From the NCBI GenBank assembly GCA_004151065.3, contig NWUY0300016755.1, positions 12,832-35,817 on the forward strand: a stretch of DNA of 22,986 nucleotides. Direction: 5' to 3'. Position numbers and translations under genes: made by a program. This document shows, in pieces, positions 1 through 10,261 of this stretch. The DNA is from Larix sibirica (lineage: Eukaryota > Streptophyta > Pinopsida > Pinales > Pinaceae). The notes below the pieces were generated by a model. The model worked only from the letters and a program-made list of their open reading frames with translations. It searched no databases and had not been told where the DNA came from. Within the stretch, counting starts at the first letter, position 1. The number at the start of each line of letters is the position of its first letter.

Positions 1-2852
1 AAAAATAAAAATATTATTTAATTTTATTATATTATATTATATGATATTATAAGAAAAACAAATTTATTTATATAAATATATTTATATTATATTTCAAAAG
101 ATTTTATTAAACATGATTATTCAATGATTTAGTAAAAATTATGTTTAACTGAAATTGTTATTTTAATCCACAAAACCCTAATACTCATTAAATTAATCCA
201 TTAATTTTTCATTTTAAAATGATGCATCAATTTTTTGTTTGTTTTCCATTAGCATACCATTTTTTATTAGTAGTGTATCTTCATTCAGCATTGTCCATGT
301 AGGAACTTGAAGGTATAATAACATGCCTAAAGTATCCTAACATATATTAAAGAAAGATATTAATAAATTGTTATAGATATGAGAAATCCTCTACAATCTT
401 AAACCAGAACAATTATGATGCAAACCTGAGGATTATTGAAAGAATATCTATCTTCATTGTTTGGCGAATCAAATCTAATTTGCTCATTGTTGTAGTGAGT
501 TTTTTTAAACTCTTCCTGATCATTTCTCCTTGATGGAGTGATCATTTCTCCTTGTGACATCTATGTGATGGGCAATATAACCCCAAAAATTTTAAAAATA
601 AAAACCTTTTTAACCTTCAATTTTAGAAAAAAATTAATAGATCATACTTAGGAGTCAATATGTCATAAGTCTCATCATTTTTATAGGTTATACATAATGG
701 TTTGTTTTTGTTTGTTTATCCATTTTATGTCACCCAAGATTTTTGTTTTTTTAATAATATTCATGTTATAAATAAATTTGTATGTACACTTTTCATGATA
801 TATAACAAATTTATATTTTGGAATGGTGATAAATATGTTGATTTATATTAGGTATGGTTATTTTTGTTTAGAGAAAGTGTATATTTTAGTATTGAGGTCA
901 ATATGTTGGTTAGATATTATTGTTTTTCAGAGAGAATGAAGGAAAGATTGAATATATCATAATATTAATTATTTTAAATCTAAAATAACAATTGTCATTG
1001 TCATTATAATTTTATATTAATTATTTACTTAGTGAAGTTTGAATTGTTATACGAACGGGTGTAATGTTAATAAGGGAAATAGAATATATCCATGTTTTAA
1101 ATCTAAGTTAAAATCACTAAGGCCCTATAAAATACTAAGCACTTATACATCATTGTATGTGGTAGTACCAAGTCCCTATTTATATTTGAGATGATTTTTT
1201 TCTATTAAAATCATAAATGACCCACCCACAAACACACATGCATCCTTTGGATTTTTATTTAATGCTCTATAAAAAATAGGATATGATCATTTATGCGTGC
1301 TTGCCATATTTTTATTTAGACATGTGGGTTTTTCTTTCATAGATCTATTGATTTTGATTAGAGAATGACGAGAAGGGATTGTAAGAAGGTTTTTTGTGTG
1401 GATTGAATCTTCCCAACACGAACGGTTATTACTATCTCTTCAAGGAGACCCAAGGCCATTTTAATATGTGAGCAAAGGGAGTTTTAGGAAAAATATAGTG
1501 TGGTTTTTGGCCAACCATTTTTTCTAGGATAGGAATTTAGAATTTTGGGATGCTATTTAGATTCTTTCGAACAACGATTTCTTACCAAGGCTTCTAACAT
1601 AATTTTTTTTTCTACAAAAAAGGATCAAATCCTTTAAGGTTACAATCTCTTTTAGAGTCCTAAATTTGAGGAAAGGTCCACAACTCAACGGATTGGATCC
1701 CTCTTTGCACTTGATAGAAACAAGAATTAAGATGGATCTATGATGATAGGAAAATACAGTCTCAAAATTGAATATTTTTTGTTTGAGCTTCCAACTTATG
1801 CTCGTTTGAGCTACCAACTTATGCATTCACTCTAATATGTTTTAGTTATCAAGTGTTGGGAACTTATACCATCTTGAAAATTACAATTATCAAGAATGCC
1901 ATTATTTTATCTAATTACTATATATCCATTTTTCTCAAACTTATTTCTTATAGATCTCACTTCTTTCACCATAACTCAATCACCTACACTTACCTAGTTC
2001 AACTTCTCTTGCGTGTCAACTGATCAATGGTCCTGGCAGAAGTGTTGTATAACTTAGGAAATATAATTGTATCAACATCTTCCTCACAGATCTCTTTTGT
2101 TGTTGTCCAATTTTCTCCAAACCATTTGGGTATATATCAGAGTATAATTGTTAAAATTTAAGACCTTCATACTTGGCAGTGGTTTCCTATATGGAACAAA
2201 ATTATTATTTCTCGCTGCTTTGAAATTCTATTTTCAATTCGGGAGAAGATTTGTTCTAGGCCAAAGTAATAGGGAATAGGAAATTCTCTTGAATCTAGAA
2301 ACTATCCAAATGGATGATTATCAGTTTAACCATAGGATTTATCAAGTTCGCATTCAATTTTAGCATAACAATATGTTGCATGTATTACGATTGTTAATTC
2401 ATACATTGATTACTGTTGATAGATTGTCGTTTACATTTTGAATAGGACTAACATTGGAACAAAACCATTTTCATTCTTGTCACTAATGAACTATTTGCAA
2501 TAACGTTGATGATTTTATCCACCTTGAGCAACACAATGATACATTCTTGGGTTCATGAAGAAATTGTAGCAAAAAATATGATCATTTTTTTCAAATTCTT
2601 CCACTGTATTAGCAACTTCCAGCTCAAGCAATGCGTCTCATTATAAGGGTCGATTTGATCTTTGAGTTGGATCAATCGGACTAATGGAAATATTTCATTA
2701 TTTACTGCAATTTAGTACAATACGCAATGAGTCATCAGTATATCATTTCCACATAGATGGATTAGTTGACCATTCATTATCCTGCCCAAATGCATCTACT
2801 GTCTAATGCAGACACATTAAAAAAAAGAAATAACACTGTAATGATTCTATAG
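1..2852. other. AT-rich stretch without recognisable genes
   Basis: No reading frame here resembles a protein family I know. The first 120 bases are nearly pure A/T. The longest open frame, minus strand 1557-1826 (89 codons), has no recognisable motif and no coding-like neighbours, so I do not call it a gene. Plausibly this is old, unrecognisable repeat DNA or intergenic sequence left of the copia block. It is the only large part of the window that is not obviously a transposon. Confidence 0.6.
1781..1824. repeat. Short tandem repeat, 2 x 21 bp
   Basis: A 21-bp unit beginning gtttgagct and ending acttatgc occurs at 1781-1801 and again at 1804-1824, with one mismatch and a 2-bp spacer. It is probably replication slippage; no function is evident. 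Confidence 0.75.
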
Positions 2853-3167
2853 TGTTGTCCTTGAAATTGTCCTTAGAATCAAAGTTGTTTCCTACCATTT
2901 GCTGAGAGCATCATTCGAGTTCCACTATAGTTACACTAACACTCACCAAGACTAAGCCACTCATGCTTATAGAAGCAATTTTCATTCCATTTGGGTCGGA
3001 GACCATGCCCAAGCTGTAGACAGGGTGTGCTCCACTATCCTTGATCAAAATGAAGCTAGGGAAACTGAGCAAAATGAAGTTGGGGAATTTGATATTTTAA
3101 CAATGCTTTGGTTTTATATGGTTAATTTGATTTGGGTTGTAAAAGTGACTCCCAATACAATGAAACA

Positions 3168-3441
3168 TGTTGAAATCCTATTAACCATGGTTAGGTAAAG
3201 TAATGTTAGTCCATGGTTAAGTAGTGTTAGTCCTTGAGGATCTTTTTGCAAAAGAATTTTTTGAAGTAATGAAATAATCCATTTTTTCTATAGTCTTATG
3301 ATTATCTTGTCTGTTGTTATGGATTATCTTATCTGGTGTTAGGCATTGTTTTCTTTGTTCTCCCTAAATATTTATAGCTTTAATTATTAATATTGGCTTT
3401 CAATTTGAGGCTCTCGCAACCTCACCTCCGAAGCTACATCA
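3168..3441 (+). repeat. Candidate plus-strand copia LTR (left copy)
   Basis: The segment starts TGTTGAAA and ends ACATCA, the TG...CA limits typical of Ty1/copia LTRs, and is 274 bp long. A TATA-like tatttata lies at 3369-3376. Two bases past the end, 3444-3455 reads tgttatcctagc, which matches 9 of 12 bases of the usual plant primer-binding site tggtatcagagc and is followed by atggtcc. Near its start the segment carries two imperfect repeats of ccatggtta...gttagt (3187-3233). It is oriented opposite to the copia coding around it, so it would be a separate insertion. No partner LTR or target duplication was found. Confidence 0.4.
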
Positions 3442-3455
3442 GTTGTTATCCTAGC

Positions 3456-3701
3456 ATGGTCCAGGTGTATCCTCCAACCCTCCCACCTTCCAACACCTGA
3501 ATATTTTCGTTGATAATTCTCCTCTTTGTGGATAATTATCATTCAATTGATGTCAATATTCAATTAACTACAATTCAACACCATCCTACAACGACTTCAA
3601 GACAACCCAGATTTGCATTTTTAGTGGATGCTTTATTTTCTATCACAAATTTTGATCCAGAACATTTTTTTCAGACCACTCAAGCACTCTCACCTCAGTA
3701 A
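3456..3701 (+). pseudogene. Degenerate frame just after candidate LTR, unknown product
   Basis: An ATG at 3456, immediately after the primer-site-like sequence, opens a frame with a TGA at 3498-3500 and then continues in the same frame to a stop at 3699-3701. The stretch after the TGA has no ATG near its start. In position it is where a copia gag leader or N-terminus would lie, but I see no gag motif in the product (proline/threonine-rich start, then a segment around residues LVDALFSITNFDP). It could equally be a chance frame. The same frame recurs at 7139-7384 with a few substitutions. Confidence 0.2.
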
Positions 3702-4257
3702 CACTACACATAATCTCTATGTATATTCTATCTCATATTCTGGAAATCATTGATATCATTGTCACTATGGGCTCCACATTTTGTTGCCACTGCATTAACT
3801 AGACACCTTTGTAGGGTTTTGATCTATTGTTGAGGATCACATTTTTCTCATACATAATCTAAATAATTTTCTTTGTGATACATTTTGTTTTTGTCACTAG
3901 AATTACTTAAGTCTTATACAACCCTAATCCTCCATAATGCTAGCATTCACAAATCAAATATGAAGATCATTATTTCCATTTTGATCTAGACAGGAGATGG
4001 AGATGCACTTTCGACCCTAAACGTATCAAATCCATATATTCTAGCAAGCGTCAACTTTCACAAAACCTAGTGTCCAATGGCATACTAGGTTTTGATTTTG
4101 ACTTCTACCAATGGAAGTGTACAGGATACAAGAGCACACACACTTATTCCCATCTATTAATAGCTTGCATTGTGTGAGCTAAGAAGTTTGAAATCCAAGC
4201 CCCATGTAAGTGGAGACAGACCCATGGGAGAGACCATACCAACTAGCTCTAAAGACT
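3702..4257. other. Non-coding spacer with inverted repeat
   Basis: No recognisable coding sequence. The right part (about 4120-4257) is similar to the spacer left of the third gag knuckle (10030-10260): both share gtgtgagct, aaatccaagc, gtaagtg, ggagagacca and taattggcattc in the same order. A perfect 10-bp inverted repeat, aaaacctagt at 4062-4071 and actaggtttt at 4084-4093, flanks a 12-base loop. Confidence 0.55.
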
Positions 4258-4645
4258 CCGAGCCATAGACTGAATAATTGGCATTCAATTTTTCTAGGCC
4301 AATTTGTTTCTTTCTACATTCACTCACATAATAACCTAGTTTATTATAATAATAACAATTGATATTGGATTTTCCATGCCTCGAAAATTTTTATTTTATG
4401 AGAGCCTCTGTCATAGGCTTCCCCTTTCTTGTTCTAACTAGTCTTCCTCATTGTTTCTCTGGCTCTTGCCTCTATCGCTTCTTTATGTGCCTCTTTACCT
4501 TGATCTATCTATTCTTCTTTCTCTTGAAATATAAAACCGAGTCTTGAATGTCTTTTCTAGAAATGAATCATCATTCCCTGTTTATTATGGATTCTTGGGA
4601 TAGGAGAGATACAATTGTAGACCTTGATGACTCTCCATGAACAGA
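4258..4645 (-). pseudogene. gag: Copia gag C-terminus with decayed zinc knuckle (unit C, left copy)
   Basis: Read on the minus strand, this resembles the end of a Ty1/copia Gag: a segment like the one at 10450-10620 (SLLSQESII, then KTFKTRF), a basic stretch, and a knuckle at 4316-4357 reading CYYYNKLGYYVSEC. The family pattern is CX2CX4HX4C for nucleic-acid binding in the capsid; here the second Cys and the His are both Tyr. Several stops interrupt the frame. Oddly, it directly follows an integrase C-terminus and linker rather than a gag N-terminus, so this is a chimeric joint. Confidence 0.7.
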
Positions 4646-5468
4646 ATTTCATGGAGTCCTTGGTGGAGTACCTCTAACTAGTGACTATGCTTGTGAACCT
4701 TGTTGTTCACTCTGTTCATCTTTTGTTGCATCTTTAGTGTGCAAAACTACTCCAATAGTTATGGACTTATTCATACTTAAGTCCCATGCTTCTTCTTCAT
4801 TAAAATTTATGCCTTTGTTATCATTACTTTCTTTCTCACTATATTGTACAGTTTGTAAGCCTTCAACTATTCCCTATATCCAACAAAGATACATTTCCCA
4901 CTCATATCATCCAATTTATTTCTTAATTTTGTTGGCACATTAGCATATTCCACACAACTACATACTCTAAAGTGTGCTACACTTCAATTCATACATTACC
5001 ATGCTTCTTGTGTCACTTTATTCTTAACACTCTTTGTGTTGGATTTGTTCAAAACATAGACAGAGCAAGCTATTGTGTATCCCCAAAATTAATTTGATAA
5101 GTGCTTCCATTTCAACATGCTCCTTGTCATGTCCATGGTAATTCTATTTTTCCTCTCGGCTGCACCATTTTGTTGTGGTTTATATCTAGTCGTGAGTTGT
5201 CGTTTGATGCCATGTTTCTTGTAAACATCATTAAACTCATTCGAATTGTATTTGCATCCTTTGTTTGATCTCAACACTTTAATCTGGTAACCACTTTATT
5301 TCTTGACCAGTGCTCTAAATGCTTTAAACTTGACGAATGGATTATGATTTCTTCCTAAGAAGTACACATAGGTCTTCCTACTATGGTAGTCTATGAAAGT
5401 CAACAAATAATAGACTCCTCCAAGCGAATGAATCTGCATTGGTCCTCACAAGTTAGTATGAACTAGTT
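4646..5468 (-). pseudogene. pol: Copia integrase core, C-terminus and linker (left copy)
   Basis: Minus-strand integrase remnant. In order: the first catalytic region, where HTD is HTN followed by a stop; TFIDYHSR, where the family has FIDD; LRSNKGCKY, where the family has LRSDNGGEY, so the second catalytic Asp is Asn; QQNGAAERKNR, with the catalytic Glu kept; then the C-terminal KCIFVGY and KAYKLYN motifs; and a linker with GTPPRTP near 4651-4675. In an active element this enzyme inserts the cDNA into the host chromosome. With two of three catalytic acids gone and several stops, it is dead. The RT that should follow the linker is absent; gag unit C follows instead. Confidence 0.85.
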
Positions 5469-5752
5469 CTAGGGGATCTTTAGCTCTATAGGATTCACCT
5501 TTAGGGAAACTATCCTTTTGTTTCTTTGGAAAAATGCAACATTCAGATGTGCCAACTGGTTCATAGATGCATTAAGGTATACCTCTAAGCATATTTTTTT
5601 ATGTAACAACTTCAAACCAGAGAAAAGAAGATGACCATATCTGGAATGCCATAACCGGAAATCATCTATGTAGGTTGTCTTTTGGACAAATGAAGTATCT
5701 TGTTTTCCAAAATTCAAGACAAGCATATGCATTCGGTTCTTGGTCCTCTAAA
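5469..5752 (-). pseudogene. pol: Copia GAG-pre-integrase domain (left copy)
   Basis: The minus frame contains LWHSRYGHLLFSGLKLL, the conserved histidine-containing GAG-pre-integrase signature that precedes integrase in Ty1/copia polyproteins. The frame is open from 5732 to 5469. The downstream Cys pair expected for the HHCC zinc site is not visible: the sequence reads NQLAHLNVAFF where cysteines are usual. It lies in frame with the protease remnant on its right, interrupted by a TAG near 5750. Confidence 0.85.
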
Positions 5753-6130
5753 TTTTAACAATCATATTCTTACTAGGAGGCTTATTATGAATGCCAAACA
5801 TTTCTCCCTTGAAGACTATATTGTACCCTTTTGGAGTGAGTTGGGAAACACTAATTAGGTTGTCTATTAAACCCAGGGCATAGAACACATCTAATATTTG
5901 TTTTCGTTGTCCCTATTTGATCATGATATTAACAACTTCTTTACCTTTCACATCTATAACAAAGTTTGTTCCTAATTTAAATTTTGTTTTCACTAAATCA
6001 TCTAATTTCGAAATCAAATCTTTATTTCCATTCATGTGATTACTGCAACCACTATATTAAAAAAAACATCATTTGAGGTTTCATAGGAAACAAGATAGGT
6101 AAGGGAAACAAATTCTTCATTGTTTTCAGA
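5753..6130 (-). pseudogene. pol: Copia aspartic protease remnant (left copy)
   Basis: The minus frame shows YSGCSNHM at 6033-6056, the Ty1/copia protease active site in which the usual catalytic Asp before Ser-Gly is Tyr. DLISKLDDLV, LGTNFVIDVKGK and LIDNLISVSQL follow in order, as in the protease to GAG-pre region. An internal TAG follows NIMIK. Relative to the right copy one base is missing in the A-run at 6059-6066, shifting the frame just before the active site. In a live element this enzyme would cut the Gag-Pol polyprotein. Confidence 0.8.
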
Positions 6131-6360
6131 GGCGTTTGAATAATTGGCATTCAGTTTTCCTAGGTTATCCTGTTTCTTTCTACATTCACTAGTGTAACGA
6201 CCTAGTTTATTGAAATAATAACATTTGATCTTGGATTTTTCATACCTTTGTGTTTTTTGAGAGCCTCTATCATCTCTCTCCCTTTCTTATTCTGGGTCTT
6301 CTTCATTGTCTCTCTGGCTCCTTCCTCTACTGCCTCTTCCTCTGGCCCTTGAAATTTATC
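6131..6360 (-). pseudogene. gag: Copia gag basic tail and zinc knuckle (unit A, left copy)
   Basis: The minus strand encodes a basic run (EGARETMKKTQNKKGER), GSQKTQRYEKSKIK, then a knuckle at 6182-6223 reading CYYFNKLGRYTSEC. The second Cys is Phe and the His is Arg. It runs into the protease remnant in the natural gag-pol order. In the right copy the His is intact, so that loss is specific to this copy. Confidence 0.8.
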
Positions 6361-6534
6361 TACCTCTGATCTTTATACATGTATCAGATCATGTTAATAA
6401 CTTGTGTTGTGTGAGCTGCAAAGACTAAAATCCAAGCATTGTGTAAGTGAATAAAATCCCGTATGTCATTTTGGATCAATGCAAAATGCATCACCTAGTT
6501 AGGAAGAGGAATCATTGTGGAAGAGTGCATGAAG
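6361..6534. other. Spacer between gag units, cut by the N junction
   Basis: Non-coding spacer matching 10038-10212. It stops at the N at 6535, whereas the right copy runs on into gag unit B. Confidence 0.6.
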
Positions 6535-6535
6535 N
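6535..6535. other. Single-N junction 1
   Basis: One undetermined base. The 3.68 kb before it is repeated directly after it, so this is very likely a placeholder for an unresolved contig overlap. Confidence 0.9.
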
Positions 6536-6850
6536 TGTTGTCCTTGAAATTGTCCTTAGAATCAAAGTTGTTTCCTACCATTTGCTGAGAGCATCATTCG
6601 AGTTCCACTATAGTTACACTAACACTCACCAAGACTAAGCCACTCATGCTTATAGAAGCAATTTTCATTCCATTTGGGTCGGAGACCATGCCCAAGCTGT
6701 AGACAGGGTGTGCTCCACTATCCTTGATCAAAATGAAGCTAGGGAAACTGAGCAAAATGAAGTTGGGGAATTTGATATTTTAACAATGCTTTGGTTTTAT
6801 ATGGTTAATTTGATTTGGGTTGTAAAAGTGACTCCCAATACAATGAAACA

Positions 6851-7124
6851 TGTTGAAATCCTATTAACCATGGTTAGGTAAAGTAATGTTAGTCCATGGT
6901 TAAGTAGTGTTAGTCCTTGAGGATCTTTTTGCAAAAGAATTTTTTGAAGTAATGAAATAATCCATTTTTTCTATAGTCTTATGATTATCTTGTCTGTTGT
7001 TATGGATTATCTTATCTGGTGTTAGGCATTGTTTTCTTTGTTCTCCCTAAATATTTATAGCTTTAATTATTAATATTGGCTTTCAATTTGAGGCTCTCGC
7101 AACCTCACCTCCGAAGCTACATCA
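6851..7124 (+). repeat. Candidate plus-strand copia LTR (right copy)
   Basis: Repeat of 3168-3441 with the same TG...CA limits. The primer-site-like sequence is at 7127-7138. See the left copy for the evidence and its weakness. Confidence 0.4.
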
Positions 7125-7384
7125 GTTGTTATCCTAGCATGGTCCAGGTGTATCCTCCAACCCTCCCACCTTCCAACACCTGAATATTTTCGTTGATAAT
7201 TCTCCTCTTTGTGGATAATTATCATTCAATTGATGTCAATATTCAATTAACTACAATTCAACACCATCCTACAACGACTTCAAGACAACCCAGATTTGCA
7301 TTTTTAGTGGATGCTTTATTTTCTATCACAAATTTTGATCCTGACCATTTTTTTCAGACCGCTCAAGCACTCTCACCTCAGTAA

Positions 7385-7940
7385 CACTACACATAATATC
7401 TATGTATATTCTATCTCATATTTTGGAAATCATTGATATCATTGTCACTATGGGCTCCACATTTTGTTGCCACTGCATTAACTAGACACCTTTGTAGGGT
7501 TTTGATCTATTGTTGAGGATCACATTTTTCTCATACATAATCTAAATAATTTTCTTTGTGATACATTTTGTTTTTGTCACTAGAATTACTTAAGTCTTAT
7601 ACAACCCTAATCCTCCATAATGCTAGCATTCACAAATCAAATATGAAGATCATTGTTTCCATTTTGATCTAGACAGGAGATGGAGATGCACTTTCGACCC
7701 TAAACGTATCAAATCCATATATTCTAGCAAGCGTCAACTTTCACAAAACCTAGTGTCCAATGGCATACTAGGTTTTGATTTTGACTTCTACCAATGGAAG
7801 TGTACAGGATACAAGAGCACACACACTTATTCCCATCTATTAATAGCTTGCATTGTGTGAGCTAAGAAGTTTGAAATCCAAGCCCCATGTAAGTGGAGAC
7901 AGACCCATGGGAGAGACCATACCAACTAGCTCTAAAGACT
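7385..7940. other. Non-coding spacer, right copy
   Basis: Copy of 3702-4257, including the inverted repeat (7745-7754 and 7767-7776). No coding sequence recognised. Confidence 0.55.
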
Positions 7941-8328
7941 CCGAGCCATAGACTGAATAATTGGCATTCAATTTTTCTAGGCCAATTTGTTTCTTTCTAC
8001 ATTCACTCACATAATAACCTAGTTTATTATAATAATAACAATTGATATTGGATTTTCCATGCCTCGAAAATTTTTATTTTATGAGAGCCTCTGTCATAGG
8101 CTTCCCCTTTCTTGTTCTAACTAGTCTTCCTCATTGTTTCTCTGGCTCTTGCCTCTATCGCTTCTTTATGTGCCTCTTTACCTTGATCTATCTATTCTTC
8201 TTTCTCTTGAAATATAAAACCGAGTCTTGAATGTCTTTTCTAGAAATGAATCATCATTCCCTGTTTATTATGGATTCTTGGGATAGGAGAGATACAATTG
8301 TAGACCTTGATGACTCTCCATGAACAGA
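7941..8328 (-). pseudogene. gag: Copia gag C-terminus with decayed zinc knuckle (unit C, right copy)
   Basis: Same content as 4258-4645. The knuckle is at 7999-8040 with the same two lost ligands, so those losses predate the separation of the two copies. Confidence 0.7.
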
Positions 8329-9151
8329 ATTTCATGGAGTCCTTGGTGGAGTACCTCTAACTAGTGACTATGCTTGTGAACCTTGTTGTTCACTCTGTTC
8401 ATCTTTTGTTGCATCTTTAGTGTGCAAAACTACTCCAATAGTTATGGACTTATTCATACTTAAGTCCCATGCTTCTTCTTCATTAAAATTTATGCCTTTG
8501 TTATCATTACTTTCTTTCTCACTATATTGTACAGTTTGTAAGCCTTCAACTATTCCCTATATCCAACAAAGATACATTTCCCACTCATATCATCCAATTT
8601 ATTTCTTAATTTTGTTGGCACATTAGCATATTCCACACAACTACATACTCTAAAGTGTGCTACACTTCAATTCATACATTACCATGCTTCTTGTGTCACT
8701 TTATTCTTAACACTCTTTGTGTTGGATTTGTTCAAAACATAGACAGAGCAAGCTATTGTGTATCCCCAAAATTAATTTGATAAGTGCTTCCATTTCAACA
8801 TGCTCCTTGTCATGTCCATGGTAATTCTATTTTTCCTCTCGGCTGCACCATTTTGTTGTGGTTTATATCTAGTCGTGAGTTGTCGTTTGATGCCATGTTT
8901 CTTGTAAACATCATTAAACTCATTCGAATTGTATTTGCATCCTTTGTTTGATCTCAACACTTTAATCTGGTAACCACTTTATTTCTTGACCAGTGCTCTA
9001 AATGCTTTAAACTTGACGAATGGATTATGATTTCTTCCTAAGAAGTACACATAGGTCTTCCTACTATGGTAGTCTATGAAAGTCAACAAATAATAGACTC
9101 CTCCAAGCGAATGAATCTGCATTGGTCCTCACAAGTTAGTATGAACTAGTT
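8329..9151 (-). pseudogene. pol: Copia integrase core, C-terminus and linker (right copy)
   Basis: Essentially identical to 4646-5468, with the same lost catalytic Asp residues and the same joint to gag unit C. No independent decay is visible between the copies in this part. Confidence 0.85.
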
Positions 9152-9435
9152 CTAGGGGATCTTTAGCTCTATAGGATTCACCTTTAGGGAAACTATCCTT
9201 TTGTTTCTTTGGAAAAATGCAACATTCAGATGTGCCAACTGGTTCATAGATGCATTAAGGTATACCTCTAAGCATATTTTTTTATGTAACAACTTCAAAC
9301 CAGAGAAAAGAAGATGACCATATCTGGAATGCCATAACCGGAAATCATCTATGTAGGTTGTCTTTTGGACAAATGAAGTATCTTGTTTTCCAGAATTCGT
9401 GACAAGCATATGCATTCGGTTCTTGGTCATCTAAA
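9152..9435 (-). pseudogene. pol: Copia GAG-pre-integrase domain (right copy)
   Basis: The LWHSRYGHLLFSGLKLL signature is intact, with an open frame of 92 codons (9430-9152). A few substitutions separate it from the left copy near its start. Confidence 0.85.
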
Positions 9436-9813
9436 TTTTAACAATCATATTCTTACTAGGAGGCTTATTATGAATGAAACATTTCTCCCTTGAAGACTCT
9501 ATTGTACCCTTTTGGAGTGAGTTGGGAAACACTAATTAGGTTGTCTATTAAACCCAGGGCATAGAACACATCTAATATTTGTTTTTGTTGGCCCTATTTG
9601 ATCATGATATTAACCACTTCTTTACCTTTCACATCTATAACAAAGTTTGTTCCTAATTTAAATTTTGTTTTCACTAAATCATCTAATTTCGAAATCAAAT
9701 CTCTATTGTCATTCATGTGATTACTGCAACCACTATATTAAATAAAAACATCATCTGAGGTTTCATAGGAAACAAGACAGGTAAGGGAAACAAATTCTTC
9801 ATTGCAGAGGCGT
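9436..9813 (-). pseudogene. pol: Copia aspartic protease remnant (right copy)
   Basis: YSGCSNHM lies at 9714-9737, again with Tyr for the catalytic Asp. Here the frame into the motif is unshifted (SDDVFI, stop, YSG), so the one-base loss is confined to the left copy. Confidence 0.8.
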
Positions 9814-10037
9814 TTGAATAATTGGCATTCAGTTTTCCTAGGTTATCATGTTTCTTTCTACATTCACTACTGTAATGACCTAGTTTATTGAAATAATAAC
9901 ATTTGATCTTGGATTTTTCATACCTTTGTGTTTTTTGAGAGCCTCTATCATCTCTCTCCCTTTCTTATTCTGGGTCTTCTTCATTGTCTCTCTGGCTCCT
10001 TCCTCTACCGCCTCTTCCTCTGCCTCTTGAAATTTAT
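9814..10037 (-). pseudogene. gag: Copia gag basic tail and zinc knuckle (unit A, right copy)
   Basis: The knuckle at 9860-9901 reads CYYFNKLGHYSSEC: the His is present and the second Cys is Phe. It runs leftwards into the protease. A second gag C-terminus (unit B) lies only about 230 bp upstream on the minus strand. Confidence 0.8.
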
Positions 10038-10261
10038 CTACCTCTGATCTTTATACATGTATCAGATCATGTTAATAACTTGTGTTGTGTGAGCTGCAAA
10101 GACTAAAATCCAAGCATTGTGTAAGTGAATAAAATCCCGTATGTCATTTTGGATCAATGCAAAATGCATCACCTAGTTAGGAAGAGGAATCATTGTGGAA
10201 GAGTGCATGAAGGAGAGACCAAACCAATCAATCTATAGCTCTGAACACTTTGAAATCCAGT

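Larger units (their letters stand above)
2853..6534. repeat. Left copy of 3.68-kb head-to-tail duplication
   Basis: This 3682-bp segment ends directly at the N at 6535 and is repeated at 6536-10212. The offset is 3683 through the left two thirds. Then the copies differ by three small indels: two bases extra here near 5795, one base fewer in the A-run near 6059, and four bases extra near 6126. By eye there are roughly 30 differences, about 99 percent identity. The position of the N and the direct orientation fit an unmerged contig overlap better than a genomic tandem duplication. Confidence 0.93.
6536..10212. repeat. Right copy of 3.68-kb head-to-tail duplication
   Basis: A 3677-bp repeat of 2853-6534. 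Unlike the left copy it continues seamlessly on its right into gag unit B and the gag N-terminus, so this copy has the natural right flank. The left copy has the natural left flank. Confidence 0.93.

Noticed and set aside
1557-1826. 89-codon minus-strand frame as a gene
   Set aside because: No motif or family likeness, in AT-rich DNA where such a frame arises by chance.
4359-4943. Plus-strand frames of 62 and 68 codons (repeated at 8042-8626)
   Set aside because: They are antisense shadows of the copia gag and integrase remnants; hydrophobic runs come from the complement of Lys/Glu-rich coding.
6447-6638. Frame running across the N at 6535
   Set aside because: It exists only because two contig ends were placed next to each other.
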